64,000 nt of DNA, taken from Pythium myriotylum (Eukaryota > Oomycota > Peronosporomycetes > Pythiales > Pythiaceae). Where the stretch lies: contig JALJCQ010000016.1 in the NCBI GenBank assembly GCA_023091665.1, forward strand, positions 1,674,001 through 1,738,000, written 5' to 3'. Shown in pieces: positions 21,146-30,615 of the stretch. A program made the translations under genes and the position numbers. A model generated the notes under the pieces. That model was not told where the DNA came from. It made no database searches and was given only the letters and a program-made list of their open reading frames with translations. Position 1 is the first letter of the stretch. Each line of letters starts with the position of its first letter.

Positions 21146-21163
21146 CCTCAGTCTTCAATTCGC
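21146..21163 (+). promoter_or_regulatory. Possible oomycete-type core promoter
   Basis: CCTCAGTCTTCAATTCGC lies 12 nt before the ATG at 21175; the initiator has G where C/T is usual. Confidence 0.4.
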
Positions 21164-21174
21164 TCCAGACCACC

Positions 21175-21714
21175 ATGGCCTCGCCCTACGCTCTGCCCGA
21201 AGGCCTCTTCTACCTCGATGGCGCCGCCGCGGAGCGCTACGCGGAGGTCGAAGGCACCGAGATTGTCATGTCCCAGCACGTCAACGCCTCGGTGCTTGAG
21301 ACGCTCGATGGCTGGCTCCAGCACATTTGGCTCACGGGATCGGGGGCTGAAGAGCTCACGCCGGGCGAAGGGCGTGCATACGTCAACCACACGCGCCTCA
21401 TCCCGTCGTTGAAGATCGAGGAGCAGATCCAGGCGGCAGCGCTAGCTTCCGACGAAGACGCCCCCGGCGCCGTGACGACCATCCTCTACAAGGTGCTCAA
21501 GCCCGGAGGCTTCCCGATCGACGACCACATCGCGCTCGTGCGATTCATCCCCAAGGACAAGGGCACGGAGATTTTGTGGACTATCAAGCTCAAGCTCTCG
21601 GCCACGGGCAGCGAGGCCTTCCCGGACCCGGCGACGCTGCCTGTGTACCTCCACAAGGCTGCGATCGCAGCGCTTGCGCGTGCGGCCGAGCAAATCGAGT
21701 CGGCCAACCCCTAA
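21175..21714 (+). CDS. SRPBCC / polyketide-cyclase-like protein, member 7
   Basis: A 179-aa protein, MASPYALPEGLFYLDGAAAERYAEVEGTEIVMSQHVNAS. Its N-terminus is like the 'DFG' subgroup, but the body ('GSGAEELTPGEGRAYVNHTRLIPSLKIEEQIQAA', 'YKVLKPGGFPIDDHIALVRFIPKDKGTEILWTIKLKLS') belongs to the 'KVLKPG' subgroup. It ends in a long alanine-rich helix ('LHKAAIAALARAAEQIESANP'). It is followed in the same direction by members 8 to 13. The first strand has 'SVLETLDGWLQHIW'. Confidence 0.88.
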   Translation: MASPYALPEGLFYLDGAAAERYAEVEGTEIVMSQHVNASVLETLDGWLQHIWLTGSGAEELTPGEGRAYVNHTRLIPSLKIEEQIQAAALASDEDAPGAVTTILYKVLKPGGFPIDDHIALVRFIPKDKGTEILWTIKLKLSATGSEAFPDPATLPVYLHKAAIAALARAAEQIESANP

Positions 21715-22334
21715 GTGGCTAGCGATTGTCAACGCTGGATCATTGGTGGCACGTTGTTGCCATTTCCTACGTCGTAGTGTGTAGCGATTCTACCAAAATA
21801 TAAGAAAGAACGCGAGAATGTATCTCGACCCACGAAAAGATCTCCGAATTGAAGTCTCGTGTCCTCACTCGAGTCCGTTGGGTTGAGGCTTTGAGCTTGA
21901 ATGGTTTGTAGGCTCCTCTGTCCGAGGGTAATGCCGTGGTCTTCGATTTTTGCAATCGCTTGCTACTTCAGGTTTGCAAATTGCAAGCGATTTCAAAGCG
22001 AGGAACCACAGCTTTGCACTCGCGTCCACACGTCGCCTTGACTCGAACCTCGTCAACGCGGACGCCGGCGAAACGTCTCGCCGATCGACTTGGAGTCCAC
22101 CCACCCCACAAGAAGACAGTTCACTCACTCGATCGCAAAACGCGGTTCACTTGACTCCATCATCCCATATCCAGGGCCATCCCCTGTGCACACCATGCCT
22201 TCTTCTGATATTCAACCGACGTCACTGTCTTGGACCGCTAGAACGCGTAATCATCCGTCGTAATCGCACGGTCTTCAATGGAGCTGCTCACGAGCTCACT
22301 TGCCGATTCGGTAAACAGCTGCGACTACCGCACC
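21715..22334. other. Intergenic
   Basis: Region between members 7 and 8. No gene is supported; long frames on the plus strand here are continuations of the next gene's alternative frames. Confidence 0.5.
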
Positions 22335-22979
22335 ATGGCGCTCTCGCTCTGGGCGCGTTGTGCAGCGCGTCGCTCGCCACTCGCGAATCCTCGCACCGCC
22401 GCTCGCCGCGTCTTCTCTTCGTCTCGCTCCGCCATGGCTCCGTTCGCTCTTCCGTCCGGTTTCGTCCACATCGACATGGCAGCCGCCAAGCGCTACGCCG
22501 AGCACCCCGGCGAGGAGCTCGTGGTCGTGCCGCAGGCCGTCGCGGCGCCCGTGGGCGTCACGTTCGACGCGTGGATCCAGCACGTCTGGGTCAACGGCTC
22601 GGGCGCCGAGACCGTCACGGACGGCCAGGGTCGCGGCTTCGTCAACCACACGCGCAACGTGCCCATGCTCCAGGTCCACGAGCAGATCCAGTCGGCGGGT
22701 CTCCCGAATGACGAGCCCACGGCCGTGGCCAGCATTCTCTACAAGGTCGTCAAGGCCGGCGCGCTGCCCATCGACGACCACCTGGCGCTCGTGCACTTTG
22801 TGCCCACGGCCACGGGCACCGAGGTCGTCTGGACCATCAAGCTCACGCTCGCGGCCAACGGCAACGGGCCGTTCGAGGACCCCAAGGCACTCGCGCCGTT
22901 CCTGCAGAAGGCGCTCGGCGAGGGGCTCGCGGCCTTCGCCGAGGGCGTCGAGGCTGCCGTGCGCCAGGCCGCGTTGTGA
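22335..22979 (+). CDS. SRPBCC / polyketide-cyclase-like protein, member 8, putative mitochondrial form
   Basis: A 214-aa protein. From residue 34 (ATG at 22434) it is an ordinary family member: MAPFALPSGFVHIDMAAAKRY, 'VAAPVGVTFDAWIQHVW', 'GQGRGFVNHTRNVPMLQVHEQIQSAGLP', 'YKVVKAGALPIDDHLALVHFVPTATGTEVVWTIKL'. Before it comes the segment MALSLWARCAARRSPLANP-RTAARRVFSSSRSA, with seven arginines, no acidic residue, many serines and alanines, and an R-R-V-F-S-S pattern like a matrix-processing site. This has the character of a mitochondrial presequence and no other member has it. An ATG at 22278 would add a non-conserved 19 residues; 22335 fits better. Use of the inner ATG could also give a cytosolic form. 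Targeting is prediction from composition only. Confidence 0.85.
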   Translation: MALSLWARCAARRSPLANPRTAARRVFSSSRSAMAPFALPSGFVHIDMAAAKRYAEHPGEELVVVPQAVAAPVGVTFDAWIQHVWVNGSGAETVTDGQGRGFVNHTRNVPMLQVHEQIQSAGLPNDEPTAVASILYKVVKAGALPIDDHLALVHFVPTATGTEVVWTIKLTLAANGNGPFEDPKALAPFLQKALGEGLAAFAEGVEAAVRQAAL

Positions 22980-23352
22980 GGTCGGAGGGGAGATCCAGCA
23001 AACGAGGAGAAGAAACAGAAAAATGAAGCAAATCCACCACCACCACTAGCCAGCGTCAGTAGCCAGCCACTCGCGTGGAGTTTGTAGCGTGGAGGAAGAG
23101 CACGGGCGCGTGGGGAAAGGAAACCATCGCAAATAGCCCTAGGAGCTCGTGAGGAGCTCGTTCCGACGCGATCTTGTCTCACTAACTTTACAAAATATCC
23201 TTATATTATCCATCCAAATATCCATATTTCCCGTTGACGTCATCACCTGTGATCAATGGCTCTTCGTAACCAAGCTCTTCGGGAACTGCAACTTGGTTCT
23301 CCGCTCGAATCGGTTCTCCGCCCAAATCGGTTCTCCCCTCCGCTCCTCCCCG
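22980..23352. other. Intergenic
   Basis: Promoter side of member 9, 373 nt. A direct duplication ATCGGTTCTCC occurs just before the ATG (around 23310-23335). No gene is seen. Confidence 0.5.
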
Positions 23353-24077
23353 ATGGCTCTCTACGCGCTGCCCGAAGGCTACCAGTACATCGACGCCGCC
23401 GGTGCCGCGCGCTACGCCGCCAACGCCGGCCAGGAGGTCGTGCTGTCGCAGAAGGTCAACGCCAAGCCCGGTCAAGTGCTCGATGCCTGGGTCGTGGCCG
23501 CTCTATCGCGTTGGGTGACGCCTGCATAGCGGTTGGAACCATAGACATCTTGGAGTCGAGTCGGAAATGGGAGAATCAGATCCACAAAAAGGACACGGAG
23601 CTCTTCACCTCGAGCACCGAGAAAAACCGAGTCGCCGTGTTTGATGAGACCAAGGGCTCCTGGAGCAGGTCGGTCGTCATGGCTACAACTTTCAAGTTCA
23701 TCTGGCTCGTGGGCGCCGAGGTCGTGGCCCCAGGCGAGGGCCGTGCGCAGGTGGGCCACACGCGGCTCATGACCAAGGCCGGCATCGAGGAGAAGATCGT
23801 CTCGGCCGGCGTGCCGAGCGAGCGCGACGCAGCCGGCGCCGTGCCCAGCGTCATGTACACCATCACCAAGCCCGGCGCCATGCCCATCGCCGACTACCTC
23901 GCGTTCGTGCGCTTCATCCCAGTCGGCGACAACCAGACCGAGGTCGTCTGGACCATCAAGCTCACGGCCTCGGCCAAGGGCAACGTCGCGGCGCTCGCAC
24001 CTGTGGTCAAGAAGACTGTCGGTGGCGGCCTGGCCAAGTTCGCCAAGGCCATCGACGCCGCGCGCGCCAAGCTCTGA
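23353..24077 (+). pseudogene. SRPBCC-like member 9, interrupted by a 200-nt insertion
   Basis: The frame MALYALPEGYQYIDAAGAARYAANAGQEVVLSQKVNAKPGQVLDAWV runs to 23493 and hits a TAG at 23527-23529. Family homology resumes at 23694 ('KFIWLVGAEVVAPGEGRAQVGHTRL') and continues to the stop at 24075-24077 ('AIDAARAKL'). Joining 23493 to 23694 restores the conserved 'W-V-K-x-I-W' exactly, so 23494-23693 is extra. It starts with GT, but the only AG at the end (23695-23696) would delete the conserved Lys, so an intron is a poor explanation. The insert itself reads like coding sequence in one frame. The gene is probably inactive unless a shorter product starts at the ATG in the insert (23679). Confidence 0.7.
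23494..23693 (+). other. 200-nt insertion inside SRPBCC member 9
   Basis: The inserted DNA has an open stretch with a coding-like composition ('SRKWENQIHKKDTELF', 'STEKNRVAVFDETKGSW'). I do not recognise its source. No terminal inverted repeats or clear target duplication are visible apart from a two-base TC. Confidence 0.55.
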
Positions 24078-25824
24078 GCAGCTCTTGCGGTAGGGCCCAA
24101 TTCGTTTCCCAGATGTAACCAAGAATGTGTAGTTGTGGCTCGCACTCTGCTTCTCTTTGTCTCGATGGATCATTTGCACGCCTCCACCGAAAGCAAATCA
24201 TTGAAGTCGTAAACACTGTACTGTAGTGGGTGCGGCTTGGACAGACGTCTCTGATTGCAGCTTGGCTGGTTCGAGTCGGACCAAATGGGATAGTGGGTGG
24301 GAGAGTCGTATCCACCGTTTTGTTTGTTTTTGTGGAGTCTTCGTATTGATTCCGCTTGGCGACCCGCACGCCAACTTGGCGTGCTGTCTGGCTTCCCAGC
24401 CCTTGGACGATCCATTCAACAAATACGCCACAAAGCCGTCCGAGTCGGTGACTTCACTTCGAGTCCCACCCTTCAACTTCGCTTTTGAGCTGGGGTCTCT
24501 GTCTTCGCGTAGTAAGCTCTCTGTCACGGAGATTTTGTCCTCGTACAGTGAGTGTTGAAGCAGTATGCTGACTTACCCAAGGATACCCTTAACAGTAGGG
24601 CCAAGAAAAAAGGTTGAAGGCGCGACGATCGAGTTGCACACACAATGCAGGCCTAGACCAAGCCATCCTGAAGCAACAACTGGCTGGCTGAATGGAGGGC
24701 GACACGACAGGACACATACTGTATACTGCGAGATTTCACAATCCTATCTCTTTTTTCTTGCGTAGGGCTCATGTGGTATGAGTATCGACGAATTGGCAGA
24801 CTCAACTTTTGAGCCAGAATCTTGCTCGGATTGCAACAAACAACAGGTGTCTAGGCTGCCAGGCACCTGTATTGTGAAGGATCAAAATGTAACAACGAAG
24901 ACAAGGAAGACCAACCGGAGGATATCCAAGAATGTCGCACAACTCTTTCCCACTCTTTCCCAGGATTCTCGTCTCCCAAGAAGCAAATGTTCACCACTGA
25001 ATGGACAGGAGAGCGAGGTTGAATTTCAATGGATCTGCTCGCCGTCTGGCATCCATCATGAGTCGTGGGAACGTGAGTTTTCGTGCTGTACAGTTGTGAG
25101 CTTCTTCGAGTGGTGTGTGCCATCGTGGACCTCTGTCTTTTGGAAGCTCGAAAGTATCCCTTCCACGATCACAGAGAATGGCCACCAAGAACAAAAGGTC
25201 TTGCTGAAGACAATGCTGATAGTCCCTATGAGCACAAAAGCATGTATTAATTGTCAATGCCTCCACCTTGGTTGTGCCGCCGCCGTGCCTGGGTTCCGCA
25301 TACTACCCAAGGAAGAAACGAGCGGTTTACTATGTATGTATTCGTCACACACACAAAAAATAAACTCCAACTTTCGCGATCATCAAAGTATGACTGGATG
25401 ATCCAACCTTACGCAGGAAGATTTTGAGACGACGGACACCGTAGTGCGCGGTTTACACTAAACAATACAGTACCGACATTGTACAGACTGCACTATCAAG
25501 TAGAAAGCCCGCACAACGGTTGCCGTCGTCTAGAAATCTTCCTGCGTAACGGCAGCCCACTCCGAGCAACAAAGTTACCCATTCGACTCTTGTTACCCAC
25601 GACGCGCTGAGAGACAATCTCGACGCGTGGATCGTGTGATCGCGTCGGTTGTTTCGCCCGCGACTTCTGCTCGTCGGTAGGTGCGAACTTGTTGTTGGTC
25701 GGGACGATCCGGGGTTCCTGTGGACACTCCAGGACCCACCCTGAGAGCGAGTCAGCCAGCTCGATTTGGTGGCCGAGGCCATGGGCCGGGTACCTCGACA
25801 TCAAGGAACATCGAGCTGAGCCTC
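24078..25824. other. Non-coding first copy of a segmental duplication
   Basis: The sequence downstream of member 9 (from 'gcagctcttgcggtagggcc') is repeated after the broken member 11 at 28535 onward, and similarity continues in blocks to the upstream region of members 10 and 12. A 207-codon plus frame at 24778-25401 is disrupted in the second copy, so it is not supported as a gene. A conserved upstream motif of member 10 lies at about 25590-25640. Confidence 0.55.
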
Positions 25825-25843
25825 CTCACTCATTCTCCAACTC
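25825..25843 (+). promoter_or_regulatory. Oomycete-type core promoter
   Basis: CTCACTCATTCTCCAACTC, 51 nt before the ATG at 25895. Confidence 0.75.
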
Positions 25844-25894
25844 GCCTCACACCACTCAAGCTCAAGTCTCCACCTCCGCCACTCCTTCGTCACC

Positions 25895-26437
25895 ATGGCC
25901 ACCACTCCCTACGTTCTCCCAGCCAACTACTTCTACCTCGACACCTTCGGCGCGCACCAGTACGCGATCAACACGGGCAACGAGATGGTCATGCCGCAGC
26001 AGGTCAACGCCTCGGTCGGCAGCGTCTTCGACTTGTGGGTCAAGGACATCTGGCTCAACGGTCAGGGCGCGCAGCAGGTCACGCCGGGCGTCGGTCGCGG
26101 CGAAGTGAACCAGACGCGCTTCATCCCGTCGCTCAAGATCGAGGAGCAGATCCAGTCGGCGGGTGTTCCGTCGGCTACGAACAAGCCCGGTGCTGTCCCG
26201 AGCATCATGTACAAGGTGCTCAAGCCTGGCTCCTTCCCGATCGACGACCACATCGCGCTCGTACGCTTCCTACCGATTCCGAAAGCCACCAAGATCGTCT
26301 GGACGATCAAGCTCAAGCCATCAGCCAAGGGCAATACGGTTTTCGCGGACCCGGCGTCGGTTGGTCCGTTCCTCAAGAACGCTGTCGTGAAAGCGCTTGC
26401 CAAGCTCGCGAGCGACGTTGATGCCGCGAAGCCGTGA
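25895..26437 (+). CDS. SRPBCC / polyketide-cyclase-like protein, member 10
   Basis: A 180-aa protein, MATTPYVLPANYFYLDTFGAHQY..., nearly the same as member 12 at 30616. Differences cluster in 'QQVTPG' for 'QEVTPG', 'GVPSATNKPGAVPS' for 'GLPSDSNPPGAVPS' and 'PKATKIVWTIKLKPSAKGNTVF' for 'QEATKIVWTIKLKPSATGNEVF'. The pair arose from the segmental duplication that also carries members 9 and 11. Subgroup 'KVLKPG'. Confidence 0.88.
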   Translation: MATTPYVLPANYFYLDTFGAHQYAINTGNEMVMPQQVNASVGSVFDLWVKDIWLNGQGAQQVTPGVGRGEVNQTRFIPSLKIEEQIQSAGVPSATNKPGAVPSIMYKVLKPGSFPIDDHIALVRFLPIPKATKIVWTIKLKPSAKGNTVFADPASVGPFLKNAVVKALAKLASDVDAAKP

Positions 26438-27480
26438 GTTTTTGTAGATGTAGGTAATTGCGACTTCAAAAGCGCGTGCATCGTATGCAACGATTCAGAT
26501 CTGCGCGCCGATATCCGTAAGCACAAACGTCGTAAAAATGTTTCCCAACAACTCCATGGTACTAACTATCAGTACAGTTTTGATTTTGGCTGGACAACAT
26601 CGATGTTTTTCAGGAATGTAAACTCTTTACTTTTCTTTATAACATTTCGGCGATCCTGTCGTCTCGTAGTGGTGAGAGCTGACAAAGCAGATCGGAAGTG
26701 CATTCTGTCGGCGCTATGGTCTTTGTCCCACATTCATCTCCTATGGGTATCTCCTATGGGATCTGCATTGCACAAGGACGAAGCCGAATCACCAGTTGAT
26801 GGCTGCAGCCCCCATCAACTGTCTCCATTACTGTACCACACGCCTCGAGGACAGCCCATCTCAAAGGTTCGTCCGTTCAATGGATCAACTCCATGCTGGA
26901 GAGGATACTGTGTCTCTCGCCTTCGGTTCATGAGTGGCTGGGCTACCCAGCTGATGATATTCGTTTCGTTTAAGTAAAGTCTGTTGAGACCAACAGAGTG
27001 ATTTCTAATAGCTACGGGCGGTACATGCAGGACCTACGGGTGCTCAACGTGGTGGCGAGGATAGCCACCATGAAAGTGAAGATCCTTTTTTTTCGGAGAT
27101 CAGGAAGGCCCAGAATGGCCGTCCCACGATGCAGTATCGTGGGACGGCGTACACACACTCACTATCAGTATCGTCGATACTGGAAGTGAGTGTCCATGTG
27201 TACGGCTACGGTAACGGAGTTACGGCTCCGCGGTTATTGAACCGTGGACACGTTCAAGTCGCTCCAGACGATTCTGAAGCAGATGTGCAAGGCGTGTGGC
27301 CGGAGTGCGCCACGGAGCTAGGACTTCGCAATGCGACTCGCAACCTGACAGCATGTCGGGGAGCTCACTCTACGGAACTCTTACACTCCATACACCAATC
27401 GTGACCAGGGCTCGTCGCAGATTGATTGAGGGCCACCAGTGCGTCGACCGAGTCGTGTATGGGCACCTGCCCATTGCCCT
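26438..27480. other. Intergenic with foldbacks
   Basis: No gene is supported. Between 27118 and 27245 several foldbacks follow each other, the clearest being arms 27118-27130 and 27136-27148, and 27166-27173 with 27175-27182 (one-base loop). Confidence 0.5.
27118..27182. repeat. Adjacent hairpins
   Basis: Arms 27118-27130/27136-27148 (13 nt, 5-nt loop) and 27166-27173/27175-27182 (8 nt, one-base loop); the second is embedded in a longer imperfect foldback whose outer arms read GTACACACACTCAC and GTGAGTGTCCATGTGTAC. Confidence 0.8.
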
Positions 27481-27482
27481 CG

Positions 27483-27524
27483 CCTGAGGCCACGACCTCG
27501 GTTCCCACGAGCCAGATGAAGTTC
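27483..27524 (-). repeat. Inverted fragment of SRPBCC member 9
   Basis: This stretch is the reverse complement of about 23695-23738 (the 'FIWLVGAEVVAPG' codons), with a few changes. It sits just before the direct-orientation remains of the same gene. Confidence 0.7.
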
Positions 27525-27776
27525 ACCCCAGGTGACCGAGCTTGGCGATTGACCTTTCGTGATGATGACCGATGGCGATGGTGGAAGTGTACACGTATTG
27601 CCCGGCGTGCCGAGCGAGCGCGACGCAGCCGGCGCCGTGCCCAGCGTCATGTACACCATCACCAAGCCCGGCGCCATGCCTATTGCCGACTACCTCGCGT
27701 TCGTGCGCTTCATCCCAGTCGGCGACAACCAGACCGAGGTCGTCTGGACCATCAAGCTCACGGCCTCGGCCAAGGG

Positions 27777-28429
27777 CAGGGGTACCAGAATATAATATCG
27801 AATTGATTGTGACGATGTCAGAGGCAATAGTTAATTATTCAGTATGCATCACAGCAATAATACTTATTGCAATAACTGCAGTGTATTGACCATTATGGGA
27901 CCAACGTAGAAGCATTCCACATGTCCCGACTCGCCTTCAAGAACTTGAGCATTTCAAAGTTGGCTGGGAGCATTGCCGAGTGGTGTTCCGACAAGACAAA
28001 CTTACACTCAGAAAAAGGGCGTTCACAATCGTTGCTAGTCGGAGGAATGCACCGCAAGAGTGGCGAATACACAATCGCACGTGGGATCGTGCGGGTTTCT
28101 TCACGGAGCATCTCTGTCGCGACATCCACTTCTGACCAACCTAACAAGTGGTGAGCGGCGAATCGAAAGAGTAGGGAAGGATTGAGCAAACAGGCATGAC
28201 GAAGCGTACGGTCAAGATTGAATCGAGTGAGGTACGATTGATTGAGCAGACAGAGAAGGAGGAACATGCGGTTAATAGTGTTGTGTGATCATAAACGTGT
28301 GGTGGCAAGGCCAGTCAATTATTATTGGCCAAATACTATATTTTACTGGAGCCTCGACAAAAAATAATCCATAATTCAATACAATACAATGACAAGTTAC
28401 TGCAACTGAATAATTTTCTTGGAGCCCTG
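27777..28429 (-). mobile_element. Non-autonomous hAT transposon
   Basis: A 653-bp insertion bounded by CAGGGGTACCAGAA at the left and the complement of CAGGGCTCCAAGAA at the right, i.e. short imperfect terminal inverted repeats of the CAGGG type. It is flanked by the 8-bp duplication GCCAAGGG (27769-27776 and 28430-28437). Inside, the minus strand (27893-28267) encodes a piece of a hAT transposase C-terminal dimerisation domain: 'AIVYSPLLRCIPPTSNDCERPFSECKFVLSEHHSAMLPANFEMLKFLKA'. Everything N-terminal to that (RNase H-like catalytic core) is missing, so it must be moved in trans. Confidence 0.92.
27893..28267 (-). pseudogene. hAT transposase C-terminal remnant
   Basis: About 124 codons with the conserved dimerisation motif 'IPPTSNDCER-PFSECK...LLPANFEMLKFLK' (residue after CER is usually F or V). 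No catalytic residues are retained. Confidence 0.85.
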
Positions 28430-28534
28430 GCCAAGGGCAACGTCGCGGCGCTCGCACCTGTGGTCAAGAAGACTGTCGGTGGCGGCCTGGCCAAGTTCGC
28501 CAAGGCCATCGACGCCGCGCACGCCAAGCTCTGA

Positions 28535-30541
28535 GCAGCTCTTGCGGTAGGGCCCAATTCGTTTCCCAGGTGTAACCAAGAATGTGTACTTGTGGCTCGC
28601 ACTCTGCTTCTCTTTGTCTCGATGGATCATTTGCACGCCTCCACCGAAAGCAAATCGTTGAAGTCATAGTGGGTGCGGCTTGGACAGACGTCTCTGATTG
28701 CAGCTTGGCTGGTTCGAGTCGCGGGAAACGTTTCCACTGTTTTTCGTGGAGTTTTCGTAATGACTCCGCTCGACGAGTTGTCCGACTTCTCGGCCATGGG
28801 AAGATCTAATCAACAAAACCAGGTGAGGTGGTTTCTTGAACTTCGCTTTCGAGCCGAGGCCTCTGTCTTCACACAGTAACTCTCTGTCACGAAGATTCTG
28901 TCTTCGCCCAGTAAATATTCAACCTGTACAGTACGCTGGCTTATCCATGGATACCGCGAACAGTTGTGCAAACAAAGGTTGTGGGCGCAACGATCGTGCT
29001 GCACAACGCAGGTCAATCCGAATCTTCTCACATGTCGATCTTGTCGTGATGCTGCTTACTCGCAAGTATTTGACTGCGTTTTTCTACCCAAAAGCAAGAC
29101 GGCAAAATTGACTTGTCATTCGATTTACGAAAACCTAGACCAAGTCATCCTGAAGCAACGACGGCTGGTTGAATTGATGGTAACATCAAAGAACTGCATA
29201 CCGCAAGATTTCACAGTCTTTTTTGCGAAGGGCTCGTATGAGTATCGGCGAATTGGAAGACTCAACCATCGCGTCGGAGCCAGACACCTCCGTCTATGTT
29301 GTCTATGATCAAAAAGTAACAGAAAGACGAAGAAGACCAAGAATGTCGCACAACTCTTTCCCAGGGTTCTGGTCTCCCTGAAAGCAAATGCTTGGCCACG
29401 GAATGGACAGGAGAGGGAAGTTGAATTTCAGCGAGTCCGTTCCCGGGGAACGGATCCATTGAGCGCGAGAGTGCGAGCGTCGCTCTGTGGCATCCATCAT
29501 GAGTCGTGGGAACGTGAATTTCCGTACCGTAGTGACCTTCTTGGAAAGTCTGTACCACTGTGGACCACTGTCTTTCAGGAGCTTGAAATCCTCCCTTCCA
29601 CTACAGCATCCCTTATTCCACAGTCTGTGTCGGGATGAATAATACCGAGGCGAGTTCATTGGCTTGGTCGCCGAGGAAAAGAGCTCTTGCTGAAGACAGT
29701 TTCGGAGGTCTGTATGGCATTGGTGTTCTCTGTCAATGTTGTATAAATAAAGCATTGGCAGTGAATATCAATGTCATAGAGACTTCCGAAATTGTCTCTA
29801 TCCTTTACTTATAAAGCATTGACAGCGAATATCTATGCCACCGACAATTCCAAAATTGTCTTCGGCAAGAGCTCTTCTTCTCGCTCAAGCCTGTGAACTA
29901 AATTAATTTTCATAAACGAAAAATTACAACTGATTTAATTTTCATAAACGAAAAATTACAACTGATTTAATTTTCATAAACGGAAAATTACAGCTGATTT
30001 AAATTTCATTCATGAAAATTCAATAAGTTGTGCTGCAGCCGTGCCAATGTCCGGCACAATGGCCAAGGAACAAGCGATCGGTTTACGCTGAACTAGTATT
30101 ACCTGTGGTGACACAAAATCCTCCAACTTTCGCGATCATCGAGGTCTGTGTGGACGATCCAACCTTTCGCAGGAAGCATTCGAGACGACAGACAGACAAC
30201 GCACCGCAGTGCCGGCTTTGTACCAGACTGTCCAGTCCATAGACTGGACTCGATGCCGCAATACAGCTCACCGCCCCAAGCAACAGAATCATCCATCCGA
30301 CTCTTGTTACCCACGACGCGCTGAGAAAAACCACCATCTCGACGCGTGGGTCGTGTGATCGCGTCAGTCGAATCGCCCGATTTCCGGCCGGTGCGAACTA
30401 GTTAGCGGTGGGGACGTCCTGGGGTGGGTGCCCACAGCGGCCCCAGAACCCACGCTGGGAGCGAGCGAGCCGGGACGACCCGATGACCGAGGCCTTGGGC
30501 CGGGGCCCTCGACATCAACAAACATCAAGCTGAGCCTCCTT
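28535..30541. other. Non-coding second copy of the segmental duplication, with tandem repeats
   Basis: Corresponds in blocks to 24078-25824. It adds two related repeats of about 75 nt around 29745-29880 (each with AAAGCATTGRCAG...) and a 32-bp tandem repeat at about 29900-30005. No gene is supported. Confidence 0.5.
29900..30005 (+). repeat. 32-bp tandem repeat, about three copies
   Basis: Unit beginning TTAATTTTCATAAACG followed by AAAAATTACAACTGATT; the first copies are almost identical and the last is degenerate. Confidence 0.85.
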
Positions 30542-30557
30542 CCTCATTCTCCAACTC
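30542..30557 (+). promoter_or_regulatory. Oomycete-type core promoter
   Basis: CCTCATTCTCCAACTC, 58 nt before the ATG at 30616. Confidence 0.75.
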
Positions 30558-30615
30558 GCCTCACACGACTCAAGGCTCCAGGCTCCACCTCCCCCTCCTC
30601 GACCACTCCGTCACC

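Larger units (their letters stand above)
27598..28534 (+). pseudogene. SRPBCC-like member 11, 5'-truncated and split by a hAT element
   Basis: The 5' part (27598-27776) encodes 'GVPSERDAAGAVPSVMYTI' and on to 'EVVWTIKLTASAKG'. The 3' part (28438-28534) encodes 'NVAALAPVVKKTVGGGLAKF...IDAAHAKL'. Together they copy the last two thirds of member 9 almost base for base. A 653-bp element with an 8-bp target duplication separates them, and the N-terminal third is replaced by an inverted scrap. This is the second copy of the segmental duplication and is not functional. Confidence 0.88.

Noticed and set aside
20949..21176. Minus frame with 'GDPGGPTVEYFGCGDE', reminiscent of a trypsin GDSGGP motif
   Set aside because: The serine is replaced and no other protease motif lies around it; probably chance.
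23494..23693. Reading the insert of SRPBCC member 9 as an intron
   Set aside because: The available AG would remove the conserved Lys of W-V-K-x-I-W and all intact paralogues lack an intron here; kept as an insertion, with RNA evidence as the test.
24230..24275. B-box-like GGTTCGAGTCG, also near 28700
   Set aside because: No convincing A box at the right spacing and no cloverleaf; not called as tRNA or SINE.
24778..25401. 207-codon plus-strand frame
   Set aside because: Lies in the segmental duplication and is broken in the second copy; no conserved motif.
29890..30010. Tandem repeats considered as a CRISPR-like array
   Set aside because: The units are contiguous without unique spacers, and the genome is eukaryotic.
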